DNA from: Merluccius polli
Taxonomy: Eukaryota > Chordata > Actinopteri > Gadiformes > Merlucciidae
DNA length: 64,000 nucleotides
Direction: 5' to 3'
NCBI GenBank assembly: GCA_030340625.1
Contig: JAOPHQ010004839.1
Span: 124,001-188,000, forward strand
Numbering within the stretch: position 1 is the stretch's first letter; every line of letters begins with the position of its first letter. The notes beneath the pieces were generated by a model. It was not told the origin of the DNA and searched no databases. It was given only the letters and a program-made list of their open reading frames with translations. Both the position numbers and the translations under genes were made by a program. Shown here piece after piece: positions 44,463 through 56,456 of this stretch.

Positions 44463-44577
44463 AAATGGTAAATGGACTGCATTTATATAGCGCTTTCTCA
44501 GAGGTATGACCACTCCAAAGCGCTTTACAACTATTGCCTCACATTCACCCATTCATACAGACATTCATACTCCGACG
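44463..44577 (-). mobile_element. SINE tail fragment, 5-bp target duplication
   Basis: ACGGT occurs at 44458-44462 and 44578-44582. The insert is the 3' tail of the SINE at 39494-39738 in the same orientation, ending in two ATTTACC-type units. It splits the ISL2EU-like coding exon. Confidence 0.88.
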
Positions 44578-45687
44578 ACGGTGCTATTTGCTACATTAAA
44601 TCTATATGCCAGGTCAAGGTTACTGAGTCCCAACCTTAATTTCATTAAGACCATTAAAAGTTGGTCCTCTAAGGGAAGGCTATGATGACTTAGCTCACTG
44701 CTTAGTTTTTCAATGAGCCATTCAAAGATGATAGAGGTAAGTCCAGTGAAAAACAGTAATTGTCTAAAATTAGACTTGACATTACAGTATGTTAACTTAG
44801 ATTGGTTTAGCTTTTGCTTCAATGAGTCATTTTCAATGCGTAGCTTAAAACATTCCTGCTGTAGATTAATGTAGTCTTCCTGGAGTTTCAAGTGAAGGTT
44901 GTCATATTCACTTCTTGATACCGGTGGGAGCTCTTCATCAGATTGAACTTAAAACAAAGACAGACAGGTGGTCAGACATTCACTGAAAAGTGATCACACT
45001 GAGATATTTGTATCTCGTGGCACTACAGGAAATACATTCTAGCTCTGTGGCAGATTTAATTCATACCAGGGCAATGGTCTTTTCCATTTCTTCAAAGGAA
45101 GAATCAGGTCTTACTTCAGGGATGTGCCTCTCTGCTCTCTTCCTTTTCCTGTGATATCTATATGAGAAGAAAAGAAACAATTAAACTGTGACAGCATTTA
45201 ACCAAATCTTCCACTAGGTAAGACATTGCAATAATGAACTTCTACACTGAACATATGGCGAAAACACCTTTGGTCTTTGAAGCATGTGTGAAGTGTCAGA
45301 CAGGTCATGTGAACTGATTAAAACATGATGCACACAGTTAAATGGAAGCTTGCTTTTGAAGAGGACACGGCTGAGAAGCATTTTAAATTCCCTTATTTAT
45401 CTTATTTTATAGGCTTACCTCTCTATTTTGGTCTCAGGTGTCTTTTGTTTTGTGTATGCAAACACAGACGGCACAAAGTCAGGACTGGTCGGGTCATCTG
45501 ATGCCTCCCCTGTAAAGACAACAATGTTGTGCCCATGTTTACACTAACGTACTATCAATGGAAGTACTTACTGTAATGCAAAACGTCACAATTGACAGAT
45601 AATTTAGGTGACTAATAGTCCTAAAACGTCATCTAATTTAGGATTTCATCAACTTAATTAAAAGTCAACCTTTGTATAGGCTTAGCT

Positions 45688-46110
45688 TACCATGTTTACT
45701 TGTCAACACTAGCGAGCAAAATAACTAGCTACCTTGTAAATATGTGCATAAATATGTGACACGACATTTTCTGTGAAATCCAGCCTTTTCAGTGTAATCT
45801 AACAGAAAAGGCTGATAAATGATAACTTATCTGAAATGAAGTGAGCACTCAAAAAAGCCTTTTTGACTGCAATAGCATAGCAGCTACCACGTTTACTTGT
45901 CAACACGCTAGCAGGCAGCTAACTAGAAGCTTAGCTACGTCCAGGACCACAAACTTTGCCACTATAGGTTTCATATACATTATGTGTATTGACAAACAAT
46001 TTTCGGTGAAGTCAAGATTTGTAGTTTAGTCCAAGAGAAAGGGCTTGTAAATGATTTACCTGAAATGAAGTGAGCACTGCAAATACGAGCCTCTTTGACT
46101 GCAGCTGCAT
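45688..46110. repeat. tandem duplication, about 198-bp unit, covering the end of the THAP exon
   Basis: Copies start at 45688 and 45886 (taccayg then tttacttgtcaaca ... ctgaaatgaagtgagcact ... ctttttgactgca). The right copy contains the real 3' end of THAP exon 1 and its donor. The left copy is a decayed version in the intron. Confidence 0.8.
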
Positions 46111-46365
46111 TATCCCAGTCTTCCCGTTTTAGTGCTTGTAGCCACAGATGACGCCTATTTTTTTTAAAGGGATGGGATCCAGCTGGGATTCTGAAGAACT
46201 TCACGCCACTGCTGGTCCTATTTTCACATCCAACAGCGCTACAGGTCGGCATTTTAGACTTTTTGTTTGGACTTCGTTAGTGGAAGTCTATGTAAGTAGG
46301 TGTTTTTCTGACCCCAAGACGCGTGCGCATATTTCTGTGACGTTGCACTCGAAGGGGTCTATAGT

Positions 46366-49034
46366 CAGGAGCTAGCCCCATACGAGCCTTAAAAGTAATA
46401 ATTAAAATTTTAAAATCCACTCTGAAACGGACCGGGAGCCAGTGAAGGGATTTTAAAATTGGTGTGATATGTTCTCTCCTGTTGGACCTGGTAATGAGTC
46501 TGGCTGCTGTATTTTGAATTAACTGTAGTTTATTTAGGTTTTGCTGAGTGAGGCATGAAAAAGTGAATTGCAGTAATCTAACCAGGATGAAATAAATGCA
46601 TGTACAACTGTCTCTAGATTTTTAGATGAAAGAAATGACCTGATTTTTGAAATTTTCCTAAGTTGGAAGAAGCATGATTGGACAACGGAATTTATGTGCT
46701 GGTCGAAATTAAGATTTTTGTCAAAAATAATACCGAGGTTTCTACAAGAAGTGGTGATGTTGAATGAAAGGGGACCAAGATGGGAAGTAATATGATGTTG
46801 TGATGAGTCTGGGCCTATGATGAGGATTTCTGTTTTCTCTGAGTTAAGTTGTAAAAAGTTTGATGCCATCCAGTTATTGATATCTGCAATGCACATGTGG
46901 AGGTTATTTAATTGATTGGTGTTGCTATTGTCAAAGGAAAGGTATAGTTGTGTATCATCTGCATAGAAATGGTAATTTATATTGTGTTTTGTGATAATAT
47001 CACCTAGAGGAAGCATGTAAATGGAGAACAGTAATGGACCGAGAACAAGAACCTTGGGGAACTCCATAATCTAATGGTGATGAAGATGAGTGAAAATTTC
47101 CAATTTCTACACAGAAAGACCTTTCAGACAGATAAGAGCACAACCAATCTAAAACCAACAATGAAATGCCCACCCAACTTTTAAGACGCTCAATTAAAAT
47201 ATTATGATCAACAGTATCAAAAGCCGCAGACAGATCCAACAGAAGTAGAACAGAGTGTTGACCACGATCAGCTGCTAAAAGAAGATAATTTAAAACCTTA
47301 AGAAGTGCGGTTTCTGTGCTAAAACCTGCTCTAAAACCCGACTGAAATCTCTCAAAGAGGTCATTTCCATTCATAAAAGAAATAATTTGCTCTGCCACAA
47401 TTTTTTCTAAAACTTTAGCAATAAATGGTAGTTTGGAGATTGGGCGGAAGTTATTAAGGATGTCTGGGTCTAGTGAGGGTTTTTTGAGGAGAGGTTGTAT
47501 GACTGCCATTTTGAAATAATCAGGAACAAAACCAGATGAGAGTGATGAATTGAATAGTTCCATCAAAATTGGACAGGTTATGGCTTTAAGGGTTTCTTTT
47601 AGAAAAGTGGGTAGGAATGACATCGAGAGAGCAAGTTGAGTTTTTCATTTTAGAAATTTTTTCAGTAATATATTCTATTGTAAGCAGGTCAAATGAATTT
47701 AAGGTATGTTTAATGGTAGGAGGAGAGGGTTCAGAGACAGGCAGGACAGTAAGTGAAATATTGTTTTGGGTGTTTTTGATTTTATCTGCGAAAAAATTAT
47801 GAAACTGTTCACATTTGTCAGTTGATGGTTCAATAATGGCAGGAGGTGGACTTGAAGTATGGCTTACTACATTGAAGAGGAGTCTCGGATTAGATTTATG
47901 GTTGTTGATGAGGTTATCATAATATTTATCTCTTGCCAATTTCACTGCATAATTAAAAGTCTTCATTAGATCTCTTAAAATTTGGCAGTCTCCAGGCTTT
48001 TTGGAGACCTTCCATTTTCTTTCAGCTCTACGACACAACTGCTTTAGTGATCTAATGTCATTTGTTAGCCAAGGCTGAGGTGTGGTTTTATGTTTTCTGA
48101 CTTTCAAAGGAGCCACAATGTCCAGAATATATTTACATGTTGAATTAAAAATAGTAGTGGCATCATTAATATTCACAGAAGAGTTAAAACCAATGTCAGC
48201 GGAGGCAAAAGCATCATAAAATTTAGCAGCTGAAGTGGAGTTAAAAATGCGTGACCAGGAAGGAATAGTGTTATTATTGTTGTTAGAATTCTGAACGTAA
48301 GTATGAAAATGAAGTGATTTATGATCAGAAACCACACTCTCTAAGCATACAACATCACTCATTAAAATGCCATGATATAAAACCAGGTCAAGAACATGTC
48401 CCTTATTGTGCGTAGGTCCTGTCAGAGCACGAGAAAGGTTAAAAGTATGTAGTACTTTTAAGAATTCAGCAGCTAAAACATTGTTAGGGCAGCACACATG
48501 GATGTTAAAATCACCTAAAAGCAGGATATCTTTGTATTTTGGCATGATAATGGAGAGCATTTCATACAATTCAATAATAAAACCAGAGGAATTTGGTGGC
48601 CTGTACACTAAAACACACAGCGTTTCCGATGAGCCTCTTAAAAGAAAGCACAAATACTCAAAGGATAAAAACATGCCAAGATCAATCATTGAACATTTAA
48701 AACTGTTTCTATAAAACACTACCACTCCACCGCCCCTGCCTGAGGTCCTGGGTTTGTTAAGATACAAGAAGCCAGGAGGAGCTGTTTCAATGAGTGGCAC
48801 TGAGTCATCTGTTGCCAACCAGGATTCAGTAACCATAAAAAAGTCAATATTATAAGAGGTAATAAAATCATTACAGATGAATGTTTTGTTAACTAACGAG
48901 CGAACATTAAAAAGGCTGAAGGTGATGGGCAAGGGAGGAGGAGATACAGATACAGTTAATTTGCTCATACTGTTCCACGTCGAATCAACGTTGAAAAGGG
49001 GGTGACTGGTGACGGTGAATCGATCCCGTTTCAA
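46366..49034 (-). mobile_element. L2-clade LINE, disabled and lacking its 3' end
   Basis: The minus-strand frame begins near 49034 with an AP-type endonuclease (FSLFNVRSLVNK ... TESWL ... GRGGGVVVFYR ... LLLGDFNIH ... LVLYHG ... VVSDHKSL). Reverse transcriptase follows (FRPISKLPFIAKVLEKIVAE, GFRAGFSTETALLKV, LDLSAAFDTVDHNIL, YGVPQGS, FYADDTQLYLSF) and then the C-terminal segment (NTAARLITRSNRREHI, LKSLHWLPVRFRVDFK). Frameshifts occur at about 47600 (extra T) and 47050 (extra T), with stops near 46534. Text ends abruptly at about 46366 in the segment GLAPDY, next to the THAP element, so the 3' terminus is missing. The clade call is by motif text only. Confidence 0.85.
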
Positions 49035-50654
49035 CCTTTATTCAACTTGCTATTATGTCGAATTTTGGTCGATTTTTGGTTAATTCCGTTTCACTTCCTG
49101 TTTTATCTACAACAGGACATCATAATGCAATTAAATAAGCTAGGATAACAAATAGGCTACCCTAGTATATAGCTATAATGAACACACAGAAAATAATATC
49201 AAACATTTAACTTTTATTTAAATGTAAATCATCCAGGCTAATGGTCCAGGCGGTCAGAGTCCTGTTGTGAAGGTGCCTGAAAATAAATAGAGAAAAATCA
49301 ACAGTGGCAGGGTATTTGTCTACCGCCCATGCGAGAGTTTTGTAGGCAACATAAGCTTGGGCTATAGATTAGACTAAAGCCTGTGAAGTAGGCCTAGCCT
49401 ATTGGGTAAGAAGTAGGTAAGAAGTAGGTAGGAATGGTGTAACAAAAGTAAAGGGATAATGACAAATGACGCGACTGAGGCGGTATAGGCTACAGATGAT
49501 TCATTGATCTATAGGCAAGGTGTACGACGCGCAATGGGCTATGTTAATCAGTCCAGATAAGCTATATGCCTACATTTCAGGAAGACGATGTTGGACAGAT
49601 AAAGCAGTTAACTTTTATGTAGTTAGTGTTGTAAGTGTTCTATTTATCCCTTGATACTTTTAGTTACGCCGTTCTTACCTACTCCTTACCTTACAGTAGG
49701 CTACTTTGGGCTGTATTCAGTGTTTCATGGGCTGTACGGATTACCTGCTCTTGCGCTCGTCTGCGCCTCTCTACTCCCCCTTCTCTCTCCGGTGCATATT
49801 TAAGCCACTTCTTTAGGGTGCCTTCGTATTGCATCTGTGTGCTCCCTGGCAGCTGTTTTTGCAGTGCAGCTGCAACAAAGACAAGACAAAACGTTAGAAC
49901 CACAAAACCGGAAATTACGCGACTCGTTTTCGAATGGTCAAGACCAACATGGTGCAGGTAAGAGCTCTTTACTGTACATTAACCTGTCAATGCATTTACA
50001 TGTCAATAATTTAATTTAGAGAAAAAAACACTTAACACGCTACTAAAATGGACACATCTAAGTACATGGCCTGGTGCATTAGATTGGCGTGTAGGCTACT
50101 AATAATCATTTATAGTTTACAAAGAAACTTAATTTAACTTAGAATAAAACCCTTACTAAAATGGGCACAATATCAGACTGCCTGGTGCAGCATTAAATGG
50201 GCGTGCACGAGAAAAAAAGCCTATACGAAACTAATCCCTGAGCCAGGATTGGTCAGTAGCCTATAGCCATTAAGGCAGAAGGTTGAAGAAGTGAGTTTTG
50301 TAATGGTATCGGTTAGACTATCTAGCATAACCATTTTTGGAAGCATTTGGAATAGCACCAAACTCATTTATCGTTATTTATTCATTTTAAGAGTAGGCCT
50401 AGCCTAGAAGGAGAATTGTTAGTTTTCTGGTCAAATTTGCTCGTTGGTGCACTATCCGCCAAACAGGTGTCAGAATGCTTTGTGTTGACAGTCTAGCCCA
50501 TTCTGGAGCCAACTGAAACCCCCATAAGCATAAGCTGCCATAGTGCGTTTTCAATAGGCCCCGGTATCTCATGCAAGGTATCTCAATGTAGCTTACTTCA
50601 CGTGATGCAGCTGTGCCAATGCGCTGCTTGTTCCTTGGAGAGTCCCAACTTCTT
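49035..50654. other. no recognisable gene
   Basis: Mixed unique-looking sequence. A possible short first exon ends at accaacatggtgcag before GTAAGAG near 49957, but nothing downstream continues it. Confidence 0.35.
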
Positions 50655-50745
50655 TTAGTTACAATACTTTGTTAAAGTAATTGAAATAGTTACACTACTA
50701 TTACATTTTAGATAGGGCATTTTAGAAGTAACTTTCCCAACACTG
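50655..50745 (-). mobile_element. hAT-type MITE end
   Basis: On the minus strand the sequence from 50745 begins cagtgttgggaaagttactt, a terminus common in fish hAT MITEs, and continues with AT-rich text. The other end is not seen. Confidence 0.5.
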
Positions 50746-50794
50746 CCACTGTATCTGGTACTTGTGTCTTGTGACTGAGTTTTGACAAACATAC

Positions 50795-53700
50795 CGAACA
50801 GTACATCGCTGAGAGATGTTTCTCTAAAAGGTTTCTTGTGGCCTTTTCCTGCCCAGTTGAAATTACAAGCCAGGTTGTTGGTGAGGCCATTTTGCAGCAT
50901 CCGCCTTACGGTCAATTCAGCAGTGTGCCCACCAATAAGAGCGAATGTAGAGATCTGACAAGACATAATAAACCAACAAACAAACAGATGAAAAGAAAGA
51001 TTGTATAAATAATTATACCATATTAGCGAACTCATCACTGTGTCACATAATGAGTAATGTGTTCCTTTTGTTTTTAAGGATTATTCCTACAATTGCTGTG
51101 AGTGGTGTAGTGGATGGCTGGAAAGAAGAGGTATGTTCATATTAATTTGCACATTTACTTGGACTAGTTTTTGGGTAGTGCATATTTGTAATTACCAATT
51201 TTTTTTTCTCATGGGGGTTTTCTCTCATGAGTGCTTCTGCCTGTTCAAAGTCCTCCATTGAGCTCAGAGGCAGCTTAATTAATGGAGGGGAAGCTTCAGG
51301 CGTTACCTGCCTCCCCATCTCTCTCCTGAGAGCCCTGATGTCATTTCCCAATTTGGTGACCTCCTCCTTTATCGTCTTGTTGTCTTCTAGCACTTGGGAC
51401 AGCAGCTGAAGGACTTTGCTTATTCCAATGTCTGTCAATTGAAATGACTTAATATTAGAAATATGTTTTTTTAGGGGGGTCTGGTGTACTATTTTCAGCT
51501 CAATTCTGATGCGTATGGTAATGAAGGAAAACACTGGTTAGAATATTTATGTCTCCTTGACTTACCACGCAGTAGCTGTTGGCTTGGTTGAGGTGTGGCT
51601 ATATTTAAAAGTCACAAGTTGGATAGATTAGATCTTTTCAAAGTGGTGTAAGGTAATAGTTCGACATCATTCTAATCATAGTCCTGTTGTACGAGCTTGC
51701 TTAGCATTAGCTGTAGGTTCGCTATTTGGTCTATGTTGTTACAAATTCTTTCGTTCTTCTTATCAAGAGCATTCCGCAAGCCCATACAACAGGGCTATGA
51801 TTGGAATGATGTCAAACTATCGCTTTAAGGAAGAGTTTGTGTAAGACTTAACTTGTGAGAAATGTCCTTCTCGAGGTGAGTCTGGGAAAAGTCAATTAAT
51901 ATAAATACATGTTGAATCAGAGTGTTGAAATTAAATGTTCTATACTGACGCCACCACTAATGTACACTTACCTAGATTTAGTAGCTCAGATCTTTGGTTG
52001 CTATTTGACACCCCTGCTGATTGAGCTAGTTATGAAAAAAAAAATCCATGTTATTGTATGAACAAGTTATGATAATTTAAAGGGGAAATGAACTTTAGAC
52101 ATTCTAGCCTGTTATCACGGGTAATTTATTTCTATTATACATTTTACTTGAGAAAAAAAACGAAATTTGCATGATTTCGATTCATTAGATTAGATAGTGT
52201 GTTGAAGCATAATTTTCGGAACTATTTTGATGGACTCACTTAACCAGAATGCACTGCGCGGATCTGAGTCATTAGCTCCACCCACTAGACCAGAGCCATA
52301 GAATGATCTTCAGTCTGGAAGTGTGGATGCTAATAAAACAGCGGTAACAGCATGTGTGTGTGTCCGACAGGGCTGCTCTCCTCGGACACATTACTATGAA
52401 GCCCCGGTGACGGTGTGGGAGTGCGGATGATAATAAAACAGCGGTAACAGCATGTGTGTGTGTCCGAGAGGGCTGCTCTGAAGATTCACATTCAGAACGT
52501 TCATAACTTGTAGTCCTGCATTTTTCTTCCGGTGATTTGATGACGCGTCAAATCACCGTTACGTAGCCGTTAAATTATTTTCTTTTTTATATGGAGTTAG
52601 TACATTTGATGGCAGCACAATCAACTTTATTCATGTGATGAAATATAGTGTTGGAGCATAGTGTTGTTTTTGGGTTCATTTCCCCTTTAAGTTTTACTTG
52701 TTTACTCATCAGTTTGCCTGACATTGAGGATGTTTGGCTTGGTTGCTGGCCATGGTTTGCCAACAGCAGAGATTGTGCGCATATGTATGAGAAACAATTG
52801 CTGTTCATTAAAATTACCTCTTTGGGTGGTCGATGGCCCAAATAGCCACTCACTATTGATGCCTGAAAAACAAAGAAACATGTTTAACATTTGAGTGTTG
52901 CTTCAAATGGCAAGTACCTTCAAATTTCAGGTTGACATGCATTAAACAGTGAACACATACAACACAAATGTTTAGTCTATCCTACCTGGCCTAAAGTCAA
53001 TAGCTGGCCTTGCTGTTTTGCTAGGGGTTGGCTGATCCTCATCAGATTCAGTGTCCTCACCTTGAAGCATAGGAAATGGCAGTTGAATTTCAGACTATCC
53101 TAAATGGACAATCAGATATTTGTTTAATTCTGAAATATGTGTTATTGCTGTTCAGTTTAACCAAAAAAGACCCGCACCTCCAACAGCCTCTCGTGGCAAG
53201 CTCCAAGTCCTGGCTGTAGCTGATGAGCCCGCTCTTCCAAGATTGCTACCTTGATTGTAGCGTGGGTTTGCCCTTTGGAACAGTCATGGTAGTGGGTCAG
53301 CAACACCAGAAATATAAACAGAACACACTGAACAAACTTTTTGTTTCGTTTTTTTGTATACATTTTGTGAGGTTTTCGGTTTTGATTAGACAGGACAGAA
53401 TTGTTTTTACCTTTTTTTTCTCTTGTCAGGAATTTCAGCCTCTGACTGGATGTCTATCGGGCAGTCAGGTTGCAAACATTTATCTAAATATTCTCTGGCC
53501 TTGCCATATGTCGCTGAAAGTGAATGACATGTCTTAATGCAATGTAACAAGTTGAATCTTAAAAAAATATTTTAATGCAGTATGTTTCCTTACCACAGCC
53601 TACCAAGACCCTCACGTCATCATGAACATCCCAGTCTTGACCTGGTGGAAGGTGGTTTAAAACCGCTTTCTGGAGCCGCCAGTGGTCATAGGAGCCAGGC

Positions 53701-53801
53701 CAATAACACCTCCAGCTTTCCCCTGCCTTCTCGAGCCAGCTGCATGGCACTACGGCAGTGCCTTTGTCCATGAACTCGACCACCTTCCACATCTGTGCCA
53801 T
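50795..53801 (-). pseudogene. DUF4806-type protein, multi-exon, last exons missing
   Basis: Exon 1 (53801..53594) starts MAQMWKVVEFMDKG and has VPCSWLEKAG ... CYWPGSYDHWRLQKAVLNHL. Exon 2 (53513..53411) continues in phase (ATYGKAREYLDKCLQPDC ... DKRKKR). Smaller exons follow near 53062..52988 (EDTESDEDQPTPSK), 52860..52814 (INSEWLFGPSTTQR), 52022..51970 and 51603..51567. A larger one is near 51430..51182 (DIRALRREMGRQV ... IKLPLSSMEDFEQAEALM). The last seen exon, 50954..50795, has GHTAELTVRRMLQNGLTNNL and FNWAGKGHKKPF, the DUF4806 signature order. The terminal exon is absent and a hAT MITE end lies there. From memory, such proteins accompany EnSpm transposases in fish; here the EnSpm gene lies just upstream on the same strand. 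Function unknown; a DNA-associated role is only a guess. Confidence 0.6.
52081..52686. mobile_element. TTAA-flanked MITE, 606 bp
   Basis: Termini AGGGGAAATGAAC and its complement, flanked by TTAA at 52077-52080 and 52687-52690, which fits a piggyBac- or Kolobok-driven MITE. Inside are an exact 100-bp-period duplication (52321-52379, 52421-52479; aataaaacagcggtaacagc) and a hairpin CGGTGATTTGA/TCAAATCACCG at 52530-52558. It lies in an intron of the DUF4806-type gene. Confidence 0.85.
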
Positions 53802-54207
53802 CTGATAATAAGGTGAATGAATGAAACACTTGAAATGATGTGTTTTGAATGTGTGAAAAATAACCCTTGGAATTATATATCCAAAATGTTCTATATTACA
53901 AGTATCTATCTATCTGTCTTGATCTACACACCAAAGTCACTATTGGTGTATATGTTGCAAGTGATTACTATGTTAAGTGATAGGAGAACTGCCTGTAACT
54001 AATCATAAACTAACATATTAACTACCTAAGCCTAATTATCTTCAAAGGCTTGCCGGGCTCGAGGCACATGCCCCCTCCCCAGAGTTACCTTCTCATAAAA
54101 GACAAAAACAATGAAAGAAAAAAAAGCACTTCGCAGGAAGAGTAGACAACGCTACTCAGCTGAAGCACTCTAACTACTCATTCACAGCATTTTGTCAACA
54201 CTTAGAC

Positions 54208-54239
<32 letters not shown>

Positions 54240-54321
54240 TTTTTTATAGGCTATATGTTTTTTTTTTCCTTTTAAGAATTTTTTTCAGGATTAGGAATTG
54301 GGGGTTGTTGATGATTAGGAA
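53802..54321. other. spacer between the DUF4806-type and EnSpm genes, with (GATA)n
   Basis: No gene is seen. An (ATAG)n run of about eight units lies at 54208-54238. Confidence 0.5.
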
Positions 54322-56301
54322 TTAGGATTGGTGAAGAAGAGGGATGGCAACAAAATAGTCTTGGTCTGGCAAAAGCACACATTTTCTCTGAACATCCTCA
54401 AGGTGCCCAACTTCAAGCCTGTCTTTCAGCGTGTGGACCTGAAAACAGCCTATGTGAGCGGATGGGCAGGGATAAGTGAAATGTGAATCTCTGTAGCTAA
54501 ATGTTCTGTACACTATTAAAACTGAACCAGATGATTTCACAGTGTTTTGGACCAGTGCAATCTCCTGTCCTATCGCTATACAGTTGTCCCCAGTCTTTGT
54601 TGACAGACAGAAGTCTTTTGTTACTGCCTTTCTGTATTGTTTGGCATTGCTGTATTGCAGAGGCAATGGACCATCCTGGTGTGAGTCAAACAAAAGGGGC
54701 TGCGCACTTGGAGGTGGAGTCAAGGCATCAGGCACCTCTGACAGTCTCTTGACCACCTGTTGTAATGGCTGATGAGGCTTTCTCAACATTTTTTTTATTT
54801 TTCCAAGATAATTTTCATAGGGAAACGCAGAGACACGGTCAAGGGCACCAAATTGTCGGTATACATCAGTTAGATGTATCACCTGATGCATAGTAAAAAC
54901 AATTTCCCCTTCACCATATAAGTCGCCAAAGCTTTTTACAAATGCTGTCAGTAATCTATTTGCAAAATCAATCATGGGTGCAGAGAGGTTGGGGCTGAGT
55001 AATAAAAACACACCCACGGAGAACAACAAGAAGTTTTCAAATATCTCTCTTGGGAGAATGCGTTTAAGAACCACAGGCCCACTGTAGACCATGAACTGTC
55101 TTAGCTCTGTGGCTTCCATCTGTCTGTTTCTGCCAGTTCTCGTGGTTTTCTGGCAAATTCAGTGGGAATGTGGGGACGGAGAGCAGTCAGTTTTGAGGAT
55201 ATTGCTGTGATCACTCTAGATGGCTGTCTAGTGGCCAGATTTTTCCCCTTCATCCAGAACAGAATAAGTTTTCTAGTTACACCCAAACAGCACAGGTGCA
55301 TGTAATCGATTGGAAACGGTGTTACCATCAGGACAATGCCAGTAAGGGGACTAGGATGTAGGTGGTGATCTGTGTCTGACATCAAGGCAAAGTCTTCATC
55401 AGTCCTAAGCCTGGCATTCATCTCAGGGTATGTCATTTTATTTTGCCACACACCTACTTGATGGCACTTGTCGCACCCAGAGTAGCCATTATGGGACTTT
55501 GTCTGTTTTATGTAAGCCCGTGCTGGAGCATCAGATATAAAAGAACACACCATCACCTTCAGAGTTTCACCTCTGTAGGTCAGTCCATCCTTCAGTAACT
55601 GGGTGAGGTCATCTACAAATGACTTCAGGTAATCGTGCACATTAGACGGTTTTGCGTTTCCACAGAACAGACCCACAATGAAAGGTTTTTTCATGTAATC
55701 ACAATCAATCATTGCCAGAATTGGCCAAAACTGAACTTTAGAACTTTTAAAAATGGGTAAACCATCGATGTTAAATTGCAACCGAAGTGTCTGAAGGCAA
55801 CTAGGTAGGTGAATTGAATTCAATTTGGACAAAATTCCCTTTGCCAATCCAAAATGGTGATATTCACCCCCACCTAATGTTTCCACAGCTATTCTCTTTT
55901 GAGTGCCAAGGAGTGTCCTAGCATCTCTAGGCAGCTCTGGGTGGTATACTGTCAATATTGACAGAAGAGCAGTAACTGCAACAAGATTAATTCCAAAAGT
56001 CGATGACCATTGCTTAAGTTTGTCTTGTAGACTCATCTCCCCAGGCTCACTTTCATCAGAGCTGGATGACACTAAAATCTTCGCTGCCTGTACTGTCACT
56101 GACATCATTGTTAGCACTGTGTTGACAAGGACTGTTCGCATAGTCTAAAGCTGCCTCACAAAGTGGTAGATGTGATGAGCTTTCACTAAGGGGGACATTT
56201 TCGGCCTGACTAATTGTCATATTAAATTCCTGCAAAATCTCATTCTCCGTCTCCCTTGCATTTGACAAGACTCGCCTTCTTTTACTCCAATAAGAGGCCA
56301 T
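54322..56301 (-). pseudogene. EnSpm/CACTA-type transposase, two frameshifts
   Basis: The frame starts at 56301 (MASYWSKRRRVLSNARE) and leads through a Ser/Asp-rich region to the catalytic part: RLQFNIDGLPIFKSSKVQFW, MVCSFISDAPARAYIKQTKS with a Cys pair (GYSGCDKCHQVG), FPIDYMHLCCLGVTRKLILF, and MHQVIHLTDVYRQFGALDRV followed by SAFPYENYLGKIKKML. These are the conserved blocks of animal EnSpm transposases. One extra base near 56085 shifts the frame at FSV/SSSSDESEPG, and one missing base near 55120 shifts it at DRWK/ATELRQF. Length is about 660 residues if both shifts are ignored. Terminal repeats were not found by eye. It precedes the DUF4806-type gene on the same strand. Confidence 0.8.
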
Positions 56302-56456
56302 TTCTGTGTGTATTGGCCACTATTGAAAAAGATATTAGGCTGATACCTTTGCTGTGAGCTTGAAATGGTCTTCAGTGTCCCATATACATGCAGATGGAAG
56401 GGGAAAAAAAACAAAATCAGTTTCAGTTTTAATGACATACTGTGGCAACAATTCAC

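Larger units (their letters stand above)
43902..46252 (-). pseudogene. THAP-domain DDE transposase (ISL2EU-like), SINE-interrupted
   Basis: Minus-strand exons lie at about 46252..46060, 45509..45419, 45157..45067 and 44947..43902. Exon 1 is a THAP zinc finger (MPTCSAVGCENRTSSGVKFF ... W ... ARICSAHF; C2CH). The middle exons are acidic and basic linkers (DDPTSPDFVPS, RKRKRAE). The last exon has a coiled coil (KLRIENDSLKQKLNQSK), a helix-turn-helix (LSNLDLAYRFNVANSTV) and a DDE_4-type core (CIIDCTEMFIARP ... DEVLADRGFLVRDE ... RVRIHIERVIGRWKN). A 115-bp SINE fragment sits exactly between NSTV and SHIYRSW. The phase across the last intron is not resolved. THAP plus this core fits ISL2EU-type elements; the class is inferred. 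Confidence 0.75.

Noticed and set aside
49930..49975. Possible first coding exon atggtgcag before GTAAGAG
   Set aside because: It has only three codons and no downstream exon in a matching phase.
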